Source: Hygrocybe punicea | Lineage: Eukaryota > Basidiomycota > Agaricomycetes > Agaricales > Hygrophoraceae | Direction of reading: 5' to 3' | Assembly: GCA_963556145.1 (NCBI GenBank) | Contig: OY744472.1 | Span: 4,960,001-5,024,000 of the forward strand | DNA length: 64,000 nt | Part shown: in pieces, positions 1-11,630 of the stretch | Numbering within the stretch: the stretch's first letter is position 1 | Layout of the letters: each line of letters begins with the position of its first letter | Position numbers and translations under genes: made by a program | The notes under the pieces: model-generated | Databases searched by the model: none | Seen by the model: only the letters and a program-made list of their open reading frames with translations | What the model was told of the DNA's origin: nothing

Positions 1-904
1 GGATACAAGCCCTGACACGGCCCCGTTGTCTGAGCCTGCGAAGTTACCAGCAAAACACGTCAGCGCCTTTCACGAGTCTGTGCGAGCAGCCCCGCCGCGA
101 TCGAGCCCTCAACACCGTGCTACAGCCTCACGACGCCATTCGCAAGGTCTTACGAGCCGTCTCCGCCATTATCGAGTCCCCAACGCGTCGCCACGTCATC
201 CCTCCTCGTGCCCCCGCCTAGTCGACATCTCCGGCCGCTCACGCCCTCGATGGACACCCCGTCACCTCGCACCGCTTCCCAGAGTCCCACATCGCCCTTC
301 GCAAGCCCTCACGAGCCGTCCTCGCCGTCATCGACCCCTCACGCGTTGCCACGTCATCCTTCCTCGTACTCGACATCACCGGCCGCTCACGTCCTCGTTG
401 GACCACCCGCCGCTTCCTACTAGTTCCCAGCACCCCACATCGCCCTTCACGAACCCTCACGAACCGTCTTCGCCATTATCGAGTCCCCAACGCGTCGCCA
501 CGTCATCCCTCCTTGTGCCCCCGCTTATACGACATCTTCGGCCGCTCACGCCCTCGTTGGTCCCCCTCCGCAGCCTCGTATGGCTTCCCAAGTCCTCACA
601 ACGCCCTTCGCGAGCTCTCACGAGTCCTCCTCGCCGTTATCGATGCGCCACGTCACCCTGCTTCAGCCAAGTCGAGATCTACGGCCGCTCACGCCCTCGT
701 CGGACCTCCACGTCGCCTCGTACCACTCCCTACAGCCCCACGACACCAGTTGCGAGCACTCACGAGCCACTCCTCGCCGTCATCGATGCCTCACGCGTTG
801 CCACGTCATACTTCCTCGTGCCCCCGTACTCGACATCCCCGGCCGCTCACGTCCTCGTTGGACCATCCGCCGCTTCGTACAGCCTCCCAGAGCCCCACAC
901 CGTC
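1..904. repeat. Tandem satellite, ~150-bp monomers in ~305-bp dimers
   Basis: C-rich tandem array running into the assembly gap. The motif GCCGCTCACG recurs at about 234, 382, 541, 684 and 842, so spacings alternate 148, 159, 143 and 158 bp. This suggests two alternating monomer types and a higher-order unit of about 302-307 bp. The block is open in several frames (Ser/Pro/Arg-rich) only because of its composition; I see no gene. The gap at 905 probably marks collapse of a longer array. Confidence 0.8.
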
Positions 905-1004
905 NNNNNNNNNNNNNNNNNNNNNNNNNNNNNNNNNNNNNNNNNNNNNNNNNNNNNNNNNNNNNNNNNNNNNNNNNNNNNNNNNNNNNNNNNNNNNNNN
1001 NNNN
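905..1004. other. Assembly gap (100 N)
   Basis: Exactly 100 unknown bases, the usual placeholder for a gap of unknown size. It directly follows the tandem satellite and any ORF across it is meaningless. Confidence 0.99.
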
Positions 1005-2290
1005 TGTCTGGAACACAATCTATACCTTACCTAGCACTCCTAGAATTAATTTAGATTTTTCAGATGTGTACTCGCAAAGTTAGCTGTTTAAGGGTCCAAT
1101 TTTGGCAGAGGCATAAAATACATGGTGAATATCTCCACATAAAAAATGAAATAAAATACATGAACTCTCCTCGGGGTAGGTGTATCATACCTACATCTCT
1201 TCAGGGTCTTGCCCTGGCCATTGAGGTGTTGTAGTACATGTAATAATAATAAGAAAATTCAGCCACCCTTCCCTATATGGCAACTCGACCCCGTTTGGGA
1301 CATCGGCAAATTCCGGTTGAAAGTCTCGTGCACGAGTTCAACAAGACTTGTTGCTTTCAACAACGACGTGACAACGGTGCGGATGCCAGAGCACCCCAGG
1401 TAAGTGGTCCATTTATCCTTTTCATTTATTCTACTAACTACTTAAATACTTTTAGGTTTTTTTCCCGCACCCTCGTGCCAAACGAACGTGAACAAAACAA
1501 GCAGACGCGGATGCGGGCGACAAGGAGGGAGGACACAGCCCAGAACGGGGACAACCAAGGCCGACCACGACAGCAAGAACGGAGACGACGAGAATGAGGA
1601 CGACGGGGTAAACAAACAAACGCGACCACGGCGCGAAAGGGGAAGACGACAACGGGAACCACGACAACAGGAAGACGACAATGAAGACGAGGATGACGAG
1701 TAGGGCAGCGGGCATGGGGACCGGGACGATGACCAGGAGGGGGAACAGGACCACGAGGACCACGGAGCCTGCGACAACAAGGATGACGGGGACGACGACC
1801 AGGACAGTGAGCACGGGAACGGGGACGGGGACAACGGACAACGGAAACGAGGACGACCGGGATGAGGGAACGGGATGACGAGGACAACGGAGATCAGGAC
1901 AACGAGGATGATGGCAACAGGGACGACGAGGACAACAACGACAACAACGGGGACTGGGACCACAACAACGGCAACGACAGCAACGGCAACGACGAGGACA
2001 GCAAGGACAGCGAGGACAGCGAGGACGGCAGGGACGGCGGGGACGGGGACAGGGACGGGGACGGGGACAAAAACGACAAGGACGAGGGCGACGGGGACGG
2101 GCACGAGGACGAGGATGAGGACGAGGACGACGGGGACGGGGACAAGGACGGGGACAAGGCCAAGGACGCGGAGGGGTGTGGACACCAGGGAACACCAGTA
2201 TGTAATTTTGTTGGGCCCACCCTTTCCCTCCTTTCCCGTCCCCCTCCTCGCTCCTCCTTTCCATTCTCCCCCTGACTGTCTCCTAGTCTG
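1005..2290 (+). mobile_element. Simple-sequence-rich element with intron-like tract
   Basis: No gene is credible here. An AT-rich leader is followed by an intron-like tract at 1400-1455 (GTAAGTGG donor, TACTAAC branch-like site, TTTTAG acceptor), then by GAC/GAGGAC-type simple sequence to about 2,190 that is open in most frames (Asp/Asn/Gly-rich on +, Val/Pro-rich on -). The tract plus following exon-like start (GTTTTTTTCCC) reappears almost word for word at 60574-60640, so these are two copies of one repeat family. Terminal repeats and a TSD were not found here, so the ends are approximate and the copy may be truncated by the gap. Confidence 0.6.
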
Positions 2291-2690
2291 TCCCTTCCTA
2301 ACCTGCCCCTTCTCCCCTGCCTATCTCCTGCCCCCTGCCACCCCCACCTCCCATCCACGCCCACCCCCTGCCATTGCCCTCCCTCTCCTGTCCTCTCCTC
2401 CACCTCCACCTCCCTGCCTCTCCCCTGATAAGTAGAATACCATGTATTTAGGTAAAATAATTATTTGATTTGCTATATCATTTTGGCTTATTCTATTTGG
2501 CACCCCAGGGAGCCGCTTAGTCAGCAGGGTAAAATTGCTTTATATGGCAAGGGAGCCAGTTGTTAATAGCACCCCCAATTTCACTATTTAGACCATGAAC
2601 TGAGCATTTATATCAGGGCCGATTTTGAGATCAATCGCCTGATCAACATTAGATAACACAGAAAAGAAAATAACTACAGTACGAGTGGCT
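2291..2690. other. Pyrimidine-rich tract and AT-rich spacer, no gene
   Basis: CCT/CCC-rich sequence to about 2,430, like the one ending the related element near 61,350-61,400, followed by AT-rich unique sequence. No coding signal was seen. Confidence 0.5.
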
Positions 2691-2819
2691 AGTGGGAAGG
2701 TAGAAGATGGATTGCGGCAGGCGCAGAAAAGGCAGGAAGGGAAAGTGTGACGGTGCAGGAACGAGTCGGCTGGTAGGGGTGATGAACCCTTTAGTGGGGG
2801 AGCGTCTGGTGCGAGCGAT

Positions 2820-4010
2820 GGGGTGGCCCAGGGTTGAATGTGGGTGAGAGTGGCTGGTGCGAGTGGCTGGGTCGGCCGGGGGGGGTTTCATGAGCAAGCT
2901 CGAAAGCGTGTTTAGGAGAGAGCATCTGGCACGAGCACTGGGGGCGGCCGAGGGTTTTGGAAGCAAGCTGGAGAGTGTGGGGGGGAGAGAGCGTCTGGCG
3001 TGAGCACTGGGGGCAGCTGAAGAGGGTTTCGTGATCAAACTGGAGAGAGAGGGTGGGCAGCCGAGGAGGGTTTCGTGAGCAAATTGGAGAGTGTGGGTGT
3101 GCTCAGCTCCACTTCATCCTTGTATATATCTGGGAGCTCCTCGCCCTCTCTTCAGCCCGAAGAAATGCCTGTCAATGCCTTGTCCGTCAGCAGCCCATGC
3201 AGAATATTGCATGTGCCGCGTCACCGCTGTGTGGAATAGCTTCGCTCGATGCTTGTCATTTGTCTTGCTGCTTGCACTCCGGATCTCCATGTGCCCGAGC
3301 TGGAACTTGCACGTCTGTGCACTCTTGTACGTCACATGGGCGCCCAAACATCTTGCGGAAAGCGAGCTGCTTGACAAGCAATGCCCACGCATACGGCGAC
3401 CTGAGCCTCTTTCACGAGGCGCTCTACCATGCCCGTGCCGTCGAGTGCGAACTTGGGCTCTGTCGGCTCTGGTAGGACAGCGCCGGGGAGCCTCTGGCGC
3501 GAGCACTGGGGACGGCCGAGGGTTTTGGGAGCAACCTGGAAAGTGTGGGTCTGGCATAAGCACTGGGGGCGGCTGCGGAGGGTTTCGTGAGCAAGCTGGA
3601 GTGTGGCTGGGAGAGTGGCTGGGGGTGGCCAAGGAAGGTTTTGGGAGCAAACTGGAGAGAGATGGGAGAGTGGCTGGGGGCGGCCGGGGAGGGTTTCCGG
3701 CGCAAGCTGGAGAGTGTGGGTGGGAGAGAGTGTCTGGCGTGAGCGGCCGAGGAGGGTTTCTGGTGCAAGCTGAAGTGTGGGTGGGAGAGTGGCTGGGGGC
3801 GGCCGAGGCAGGTTTTGGGAGAAAACTGGAGAAAGAGGTGGGAGAGTGGCTGGGGCGGCCGAGGAAGGTTTCCGGTGCAAGCTGGAGAGTGGGAGGGAGA
3901 GAGCGCCGGGTGCAAGCGCTGCATGCGGCCGAGGAGGGGTGTGGGTCTGGTGCGAGTGCTGGGGGCAGTCGAGGAGGGTTTCGGGAGCAAACTGGAGGGT
4001 GTGGGTAGCT
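2820..4010. repeat. G-rich minisatellite, ~55-72-bp unit, two blocks
   Basis: Units built around GGGTTTCGTGAGCAA, CTGGAGAGTGTGGG and GGGGGCGGCCGAGG recur about a dozen times, at roughly 2,884-3,090 and 3,512-4,010. The blocks flank a carnitine acetyltransferase relic (3114-3338). The repeat is open on the minus strand for hundreds of codons (Pro/Ser/Thr-rich), which produces a long artefactual ORF reading into the relic. Confidence 0.75.
3114..3338 (-). pseudogene. Carnitine O-acetyltransferase fragment
   Basis: About 73 codons on the minus strand resemble part of the catalytic domain of carnitine acyltransferases. A segment reading VTYKSAQTCKFQLGHMEIRS matches the family's substrate-binding stretch (TYESA.TR.F..GRT..IRS). 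It is followed by a helix and AWAADGQGIDRHFFGLK, the family's ..A..G.GVDRHLFGL motif. Family members are about 600 aa, so this is only an internal piece. It sits between two minisatellite blocks and is read through from them in frame, with no start of its own. Substitutions at conserved positions (for example GH where GRT is usual) support decay. Identification rests on motif memory, not alignment. Confidence 0.6.
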
Positions 4011-4164
4011 AGGTGTAGCTGTGCCTCGGGTGTGGAGAGTGGAGGGACGGCAGCAGGGGCGGGAACGTGAAGGGAGGGAGGGTGACGAGTCGGCGTGTAA
4101 TGTGGGACGTCCCGCTACGTTTGGATCGACAAATTGCGGTTGGACATACTGTTGTAGCTTGGCT

Positions 4165-4245
4165 ACTGCCTTGAAGCTTGAAGCTTGAAAGCTTGAACGT
4201 TGAAGCTTTGAATGTTGAAATGTTGAAGCTTTGAAGGTCCAGCCC
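4165..4245. repeat. Degenerate GAAGCTTGAA-type short repeat
   Basis: Variants of (T)TGAAGCTTGAA(C/A)G recur for about 75 bp, containing several HindIII-like AAGCTT palindromes. It could be a relic of the terminal region of the neighbouring MULE, but no matching repeat was seen near 6,970. Confidence 0.45.
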
Positions 4246-4454
4246 ATGTAACAATAAAAAGTGGAAAGCCCATGGTGCTCGGATCAAGTTTGGAAATAAG
4301 GGCATGGCCAACAGGCACATGCGTCTCAAGTACAATTAGCAATAGCTACGGTGTTACAAGATGTACAGGCGCACTGACGCCTTTGTTATACACTCATGAG
4401 TTAACTTCTCGTAGTCGTACACTGCGCCTCGGATCAATTCAGTCTTGTCGAGAA

Positions 4455-6970
4455 CTACCTGCGATTCCCACACGTCATTGCATAATGGCCATAACTGCCA
4501 CACTTCGAGCATTTGCGTCAACCAGGCCCATCTCCAAGCCCATTGTCAGTCCTCCTCCGCTTCCCATTTCCTTCTGCCGTGGCTGCAAGTCTCTTCTTCC
4601 TGGGATGACCCTTAGTGCGAATTGGAGGAGGTGGAAGGATCGAGGGACCTGTATCTGCGTCCCGCTGGGCTCTGCAATCAGCGGTGAGTAGAGTGTGAGT
4701 AGTAGTAACATGAAGCTATCTCTTACATGAGCTCCTCAAGATCTGTATTCAAGTCTTTCAGTTCCTCCTCCATGTGCACATGCCGCAAAACGTCGTGGAA
4801 CTTTGTAATAGCTTGATGGTGGATCACTTTCGGGTGAAGGGTTCGAGTCGTTGGCAGTGGTGAAGCCTGTCGTAGCAACGGAGGGAGCTGGTTTGGGACA
4901 AGAGGTATCTCTACGTCATCACCGTCCTTATGGTGACCAATCTTCACCGTTGCCGTTTGTGAGATATCCAGTTCCGGATTGGTGAGCCATCTTACCAATT
5001 CATAGTAAGTATTTGGAGGCATGGAAATGGCGGCTATACCTACCTCCGATTCAGGAGGCCCAGATGAAAGTGAGCGAGTGAGTTGGGCATCCTGAGAACA
5101 GCATAAAAGTGCCGACACGGAATACCTAGGTTAGTGACCATCATGCAGTCGCATACGAAGTGTCCAGTCTCCAGGAGAGCGACATGGTGCAGAGCCGAAG
5201 TCGCATAGTGACTGATCTGGAAAACGGACGTACACGTCCAACCACATCTTTCAACTAGTTCTAAGAGGTACATTGCCGAAATTGAAGTATTTTGAAGTCA
5301 TTGAGGAGTCTCTGTGTGGGAGTCAGTGGATGAGCGAGAACACCAGAGAATGGAATGACCAACCTCGGATTCCTTTATCAACCTCTCAGCCTCATCAGGA
5401 GCCATGGGCGGTTTGTGCCTCACATACTCTTTCTGCCGGCTAATGAGCTTTGAGTTTGAGGTGAGTAAAACCACGTACCCAGTTGCCTGATTCTGCTCGG
5501 TGAGAAACAGGTTGTGCGAGGTAGAATACAGAACCTTCCATCTGCTCGTATGATTTTTGTACTGCAAAAGGCAAGCAATGAGAGCGAAGTAGTTCGATCG
5601 GCCGACTGAACAGCAAATCCGTGTGCCCTGGATGACGCGAACATGCGGTCTGAACAGCTTCTCAGTTCTGTGTTCCACAACAGAAGCTGTACACGCACTT
5701 TTCAGACAGAGAGAGCCTCAAGATCTCCTTGGGCTTCGGCACGCTGTATGAGCTTCATTCCTAGTTCATACACAGATGTCTTCGAGTTGCCTAAGAGCTT
5801 GTTCACACGATTCTCTCCTTCAACACGGCCTGAGGTGCGGACGCCACATGTAAAGCGTATTGCGACGTAAGCCCAAGCCCAGCGTTCCCGGTCGGGCCAA
5901 TTCTCATTCTCAAGGTATGGCCTTGCCGCAGGAAACTTAGCGAGCAGATCGTCCCATGCTTCTTCGAGAGCGGTAGGTGACATTGAATAGTAGACAGTCC
6001 AGAACGCCTCACGAAAGGATTGACAAAGAGGCCCGAGTATCTGGGCCATCTTTCTCATAATGTTGCCATCAAGATGGTTCAGACAACGACCGTGAAACGC
6101 AATGTCTGATGGCGGTCGCCTAGAGATCGCAAGGTCCAGCCCAAGGTCGGCATCAGAGAAAAAGACACGATCAGGGTACGGTGGGAGAACTGCAAACAGA
6201 CAATCTAGGGCCCATACATGTGTATCAGCGGTCTCGCTGGTGTGGATCGAGTAAGCGATGTTTCGAGATGAGAAGAATTGGTCGATGACAACGAAGACAT
6301 TTAGGGGAAGCCCATACTGGTTGCGGCCCATAGTGATATCATTAATGATGACATCGCTGAAGCGCTGTGTGACCATCACCTGCGTGGGTGACATCCAGAA
6401 TATGTTCTTGAATTGGCAGGTCGATTCGTCGATTTGGACCTGGAACACCCAGCGGTGATCAGCATTCTTGAGTTCTGTGAGTTTCTGGACAATTGCGACA
6501 AAGTCTCCTCCAAGACTCTGCACAGCATTACGGGTCGCTCTTCTGGCATCATCAAGAATATTCGTGACCTGACGTAGAGATAGTGGGTGATCAGGGAACT
6601 GCGCTAACAACAGAGTGTGGATGTCGGCACGTCCAAGGGATTTGATGGGGACAAGCTCGCGGACCAACTCTTTCTGGCACTCGGATGGAGGCCGGTATTC
6701 AGGAAGGTGGTCGTCTTGAGTTGCGGGATGATTATGAGCAAGGCCGACATATGCAAAATGGAAAAGGCCTGATTCAGCAGACCGTATGTTGACACGGGCT
6801 GTGCATGAGCAACGCTTTGTTTTCCCTTGGCGATAATTTGCAGGATCAATCGTCTGTCCACGCAGAGGACAGCGTTCTAGAGAGCTAGAGCATCGAAGTC
6901 GCAGATGCCGAAGTTTCCCTGGTAATATGAGAATCAAGTCATCTGAGATCGTAAGGCATACCTTTTCCAC
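4455..6970 (-). pseudogene. MULE (Mutator-like) transposase, truncated
   Basis: Minus-strand multi-exon gene. The main exon (6,918 down to about 5,702) holds a Cys/His-containing N-terminal part ending ..LAHNHP, then the MULE transposase core with IDESTC, a VFFSDAD strand and a long helical C-terminal half. Downstream exons give a SWIM zinc finger (VCDCMMVTNLGIPCRHF, about 5,130-5,180) and, after an intron ending near 4,676, a basic region (GHPRKKR) and a CX2CX4HX4C zinc knuckle (CSKCGSYGHYAMTC) just before the TAG at 4455. The order transposase-SWIM-knuckle is normal for fungal MULEs. Two defects are visible: an in-frame TGA before the knuckle (GGT TGA CGC, where CGA fits), and loss of the first exon, since the gene starts at the acceptor of an intron (GGTATGCC..TTACCAG, about 6,918-6,956) that abuts gypsy sequence. 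Intermediate introns near 5,280 and 5,690 were not resolved. Confidence 0.8.
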
Positions 6971-9716
6971 GATCCTACTTATCCTTCATTGTTTGCCTTG
7001 TGACATCTGCGATTTCGCCAATTTTCTTTTGTACGGCTTTCATCCATGTAATGAAGTTGCTGACAGCCTCGTTTGTGATAGGTGTATGCATATCAATGTC
7101 AAGACCAGTCCACGGATGCTGTCCCTGGGTGGTGAAGAAAGGAGAAGTTTTGATGGTGGATGATTCGCGATTGGCCAATGCAAACTCCGCGAGTGCAAGC
7201 CATTCACTCCAATCGTCTTGTCGATAGTTTGTGAAATACCAAAGGAAAATTTCCAATTCTTGATTCATTCGTTCAGTCTGGCCATCTGCTTGTGGATGAT
7301 AGGCTGTTGTTGGTTTTCCTTTGATTCCGATTAACGAATATAATTCCATAATGAAGCGAGAGACAAAAACAGAGCCACGATCGGAAATGATAAAATGTGG
7401 CATGCCAAAATGTTTGAAGACATGATCGCGGAACAATCGTGCCCATCCTTCCAATGTCAATGTTGTGTTTGTGGCGATGAAAATCAGATGTTTCGAACAT
7501 TTATCGACGACAATGAGGATGGCATCAAAGCCATGTGATTCGGGTAATGGACCAATCATATTGACGGAAATGGTATGCCAATTGTACTATTTCATGTGGG
7601 AAAAGCTGACCCAACTGTTTCCCTCATTGTGGTTTGTTCTGTTGACAGTCCATGCAACCAGCAATGAATCGTTCAACATCATCACAGATGGTTGGCCATG
7701 TTGTCATTCGTGAAATCAATTTGATTGTTTTGTCGTGTCCTGGATGTCCCATGGTCGGATTATCGTGATGAAGGGAAATAATGTTATTGTATGAGGATGA
7801 CGAATGTAGGATTTATCAGATGGATTGTTCTGGTGTGACAAATAAGGAATCTGGTAAGCCAATACCTTTGTTGTCAATGTCTGTGGGTTTGTGGTCAATA
7901 CGTTGAGAAAGAAGATCGGCTTTCTTGTTTTGTGATCTTTTTCGGTATAGGAGACGGAAGTTGTAATCTTGCAGGAAAGTGATCCATTGTGCTTGTCGTC
8001 GTGTGAGATCTTGTGGTTTTCAATAATATTCGAGATTATGATGGTTGGTAAAGACATCGATTTGCTCGTTTGCGCCAAGGAGGAACTGTCGCCATTCCTT
8101 GAAACACTGGATGATCGCAAGTAATTCTTTATCAAAGATCTGGTAATTTTGTTCTGCTGGGGTCATTGTCGTTGACATGTATGCAACAGGATGGAAAAGA
8201 CCATCGGGTTGTTTGTGTGATAAAATGGCACTGATTGCGAAATCCGATGCATCACATTCAAGGATAAACTTTTTGTCGGGAACGGGTAAAACAAGAATCA
8301 GATCAGTTGTAATGATTGTTTTCAATCGATCGAATGCGTTTTGTTGCTCTTCTGTCCAATCCAATTTTTCGTTACCCATCAATCGATGTAAAGGGGCTGC
8401 AATCTGGGAGAAATTCTCTACGAAGCGTCGATAAAAATTGAGGAAACCAATGAATCATTGTAATTCTGTTTTGTTTGCAGGTATTGGCCAATCAGTGATG
8501 GCGTTGGTCTTGATTGGATCCATTTGCACTTGTCCTTGTCTGACAACGAGGCCAAGATAATCGACTTTTTCTTTGTCGAACATACATTTTTTCGGCTTCA
8601 AAAACAGATTATTTTCACAGAAGATTTTCAAAACTTGTTTTGTCCATTTCTGGTTTTCTTCAAGCGACTTTGAAAAGATCAGAATATCATCCATGTATAC
8701 CAATAGCCAGCCTTCCCATATTTCTTATCGGAAGACATGGTTCATCAACCATTGGAATGTTGGTGGTGAATTCTTTAACCTGAAGAACATGACGGTTGGT
8801 TCGAACGATCCTTTTCGTGTCAGGAAAGCGGCTTTATGTTCATCGCCTTCTTTGATTTGGACGTTATTGAACCCCCATCGGACATCCAATTTTGTGAAGA
8901 ATTTCGCATCTGCTAATTGGTTGATGATATCATTGATCAATGGAAGGGGATATTTATCATCAACAGTCCAAGAATTCAACCAACGATAATCTTGTATTGG
9001 TTGTTGTTCAGCGGCATCTTTCTTGGAGACGAAAAAGAAAGGAGAGGCATATGGTGATTTTGATGGTTGTATTCGTCCTGTTTTCAGATTTTTGTCCAGA
9101 AATTTATCGAGATCTTGTTGTTCAATAGGTGATAATGGATAGAGTTTGCAATCATGGTGATCCAGTGCATCGGGTTTCAATGTGATTGCATGATCCCATG
9201 GTTTCCATGCGGGAAGTTCATCAAAACCAGATGGTTCGAAAACATTGCGGTATTCGTGGTACACTTCAGGGACCAATTCTTCAAAAGTCTTTTCTTTTTG
9301 TTGTTCTTGTGCTTTGATTGCAAGTTCTGTTGACTTTTTCATGAAGGAACGGAAATGTGCAGGTTCCATTGTTTCTTGCATGACTTCATTGAACCAAAGG
9401 GGATGTTCCCAGACAACGGTATTGAATTCCATTGATTGTATCATGGAAGGCTCACCGCATCCAGAAAGACATCGCGAAAACTTGATTTCATTTTCACGCC
9501 AATCGATTTCCGGATTATGTTTCTTTAACCAATCATATCCAAGGAAGACATCCATTTTTGCTAATGTTGTCGCAGTGAAACGGAGAAGCTCTTGATGATC
9601 ACTGAGTCATAGACGAAGTTCGCAATATTCCGTGATTTGTCTGGTTTTCGGTTGTGTCCCATCACTCATGTATGAATTGAATGGATTGACATATGGTTTT
9701 GTTGCGGTCATGTCAA
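6963..9716 (-). pseudogene. Gypsy (chromovirus) pol: protease, RT, RNase H, integrase
   Basis: Read on the minus strand from 9,716 down: end of the protease (LLRFTATTLAKMDVFLGYDW), reverse transcriptase (KYPLPLINDII, FTKLDVRWGFNNV, then VYMDDILIF near 8,690), RNase H (ILECDASDFAISAIL about 8,260; DKELLAI about 8,130) and integrase core (IVVDKCSKHLIF about 7,500; ISDRGSVF about 7,390; YHPQADGQTERMN about 7,280). Several frame breaks are present, including a stop just before WEGWLLVYMDD. The integrase stops at 6,963-6,975, and its C-terminal piece with the chromodomain lies on the opposite strand from 9,720, so the copy is rearranged. GAG and LTRs were not found. Confidence 0.9.
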
Positions 9717-9719
9717 AAA

Positions 9720-10630
9720 CATCCTTTTCTCTCCTGGCGATAAAGTCTGGCTGAATGGAAAGAATTTAACCACAGATCGACCAAGCAAGAAATTGGACAA
9801 TCAACCATTTGGCCCATTCACGGTCCTCGCTAAAGTCGGTTCCTCCTCCTATAAATTAAAACTACCAAAAGCCTGGAAAATATTCCCCATCTTCAATGTT
9901 GCTCTCCTTTCTCCCTTTCATCCCCCCACCACTACCATACAACAAAAATACCATCTCCGCCCTCCCCCCAGACATTATCAACAATGACGATCACTACGAA
10001 ATAGAAACAATCCTCAATTCCCGTATTCGCCGCAATAAATTATACTACCTCATACATTGGCTTGATTACCCTCGCAATGAAGATTCCTGGATCCCCACCG
10101 CTGATACTGCATATTGTCAGGATCTCGTCAACGATTTTCACAAATCTCACCCTCATGCTCCTTCCTCTTCTTCTCTCTGTTCTTTATTTACATTATCTCC
10201 TTCTATTACTCCTCCTTTTTCTTCTTCCGCCATTTTGCTTGCTATTTATCCCCATAATGCCACCCTTATCCTTGACAGCTCAAAAAACTACGAATTCTGG
10301 AAGTATCTCTTCCCTCCCGGCATCACACATGCCTACCTCTATGAAACTGCCCATGTCGACGCCATTACATCTATCATCGAAATCTCCCCTCCCATTATCG
10401 CCCCCGCTCAAATCGCCGATATTACTGGTCTTCACAACCTCAATTTCAACACATGCAAAAAAACCTGTCCCTACGCCTTCCCCATCACTCATTGTTATCA
10501 CCTCCCTTCACCCATCCCCTCCGCCGCCCTTTCCCATGAATACGATATCACAACTCCTCACTGCTTCTCCCTCCTTCCTTCCTCATTCATCCACGATCAC
10601 CCTGTTAACCCCAATCACCTCATGTATTAG
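9720..10630 (+). pseudogene. Gypsy integrase C-terminus plus chromodomain
   Basis: Plus-strand continuation of the gypsy pol: FSPGDKVWLNGKNL, then PFGPFTVLAKVGSSSYKLKLP (integrase C-terminal barrel, 9,725-9,870). A chromodomain follows at about 9,990-10,150 (HYEIETILNSRIRRNKLYYL, IHWLDYPRNEDSWIP). Chromodomains guide integration to histone-marked heterochromatin in chromoviruses. Beyond it an open stretch to 10,630 looks like the conserved C-terminal extension often seen after the chromodomain in agaricomycete elements. A single extra C in the C-run near 9,964-9,969 shifts the frame between barrel and chromodomain. It lies head-to-head with the rest of the element on the minus strand. Confidence 0.85.
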
Positions 10631-11622
10631 TTTTACCTGCCCTGAACTTTCTTCTTTATATACTGTCTTCCTTTCTTCTTTCCTTCCTTACTCCTTACCT
10701 CGTTACTCCCATGTCTGATTCCACCATTGGTGTTGATGCTTGGCCTTCTCCCCCTTATTATTCCTTTTTCCTATTCCTGACTGCCTATGGCGTAGCGCCG
10801 TTCCTCATTCTCGTCGTCGCCTCTGTTCCTGCGATGTCCGTTTCTGTTTTCCCCCTTCTTCCTTTGCTCCTTCTTTTCCCTCTTCCTCCTTTCTTTATCC
10901 CCTTGGCATCGATCCTTGTCTCTTCCCCACCTGGCGCGTCCCCCCTTCATTCGTCTCTTGCAAACACGCCACAATGGTTCCTCGGCTCATCCCTGTTTGG
11001 ATTTCTGATGACCCTGTCAATCTTGGCTTGGATTTTCATGATTGTTGGGAGGTCTGTCAATCTCTCCTTCTGCCAGATAATCGGGACAATTCCCCTTGTT
11101 CTGGGGGTATTGTTACATCTCACTCCAAATCCACCCCTCATTCCACATCACACGACGAAGTCATCACCTGGGTCCAGAACATCATCAACGAAAACTGCAG
11201 ACATTACCCCGATCCCAGACAATACCCTGATGATCCGATCACTGACAACACACATGATTCACAAACCCTTGTCCACGCGCTTAACAACACAGCGCAGCAC
11301 AATCATTGTATCCATTGTCTATTGTCTCCAGATCCACAACGTAGCTGTTGGCCACCACGATGGCACCCAAAAACGCATACACCACGAAGCATATGAAGAT
11401 GCCATTCATCTCGGAACTCAACCTCCTCGCAGCCACGCATGACAAAGAAACCTGCCCTAAAGATGTTTCATAGTATATAAACTCAAATGATCGTAGTCAG
11501 TAACCCTAAGTCTAGTTTAGCTATGCTTCCCCAGATCGCTATCCTGACTACCCAGACAATTCCCCTCCCCTTTCTTACCCTTGTACTCGCTTACTTCTTA
11601 TTCATTCTCTGTTTGGTTGATT
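10631..11622 (+). other. 3' region of the gypsy element (no clear gene)
   Basis: Pyrimidine-rich sequence with overlapping long open frames. One (10,740-11,396) reads PRLIPVWISDDPVNLGLDF and could be a further element-encoded tail, but I recognise no domain. A TATATAAA-like box lies near 11,477, as in an LTR promoter. No matching second LTR was found on the other side of the element. Confidence 0.4.
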
Positions 11623-11630
11623 GTTACCGG

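Noticed and set aside
26..1054. 342-codon open frame across the satellite and the N gap
   Set aside because: It is made of tandem repeat units and unknown bases; several overlapping frames are equally open.
1442..2264. Long Val/Pro/Arg-rich and Asp-rich frames on both strands
   Set aside because: Simple-sequence composition opens most frames; no start, splice or domain support.
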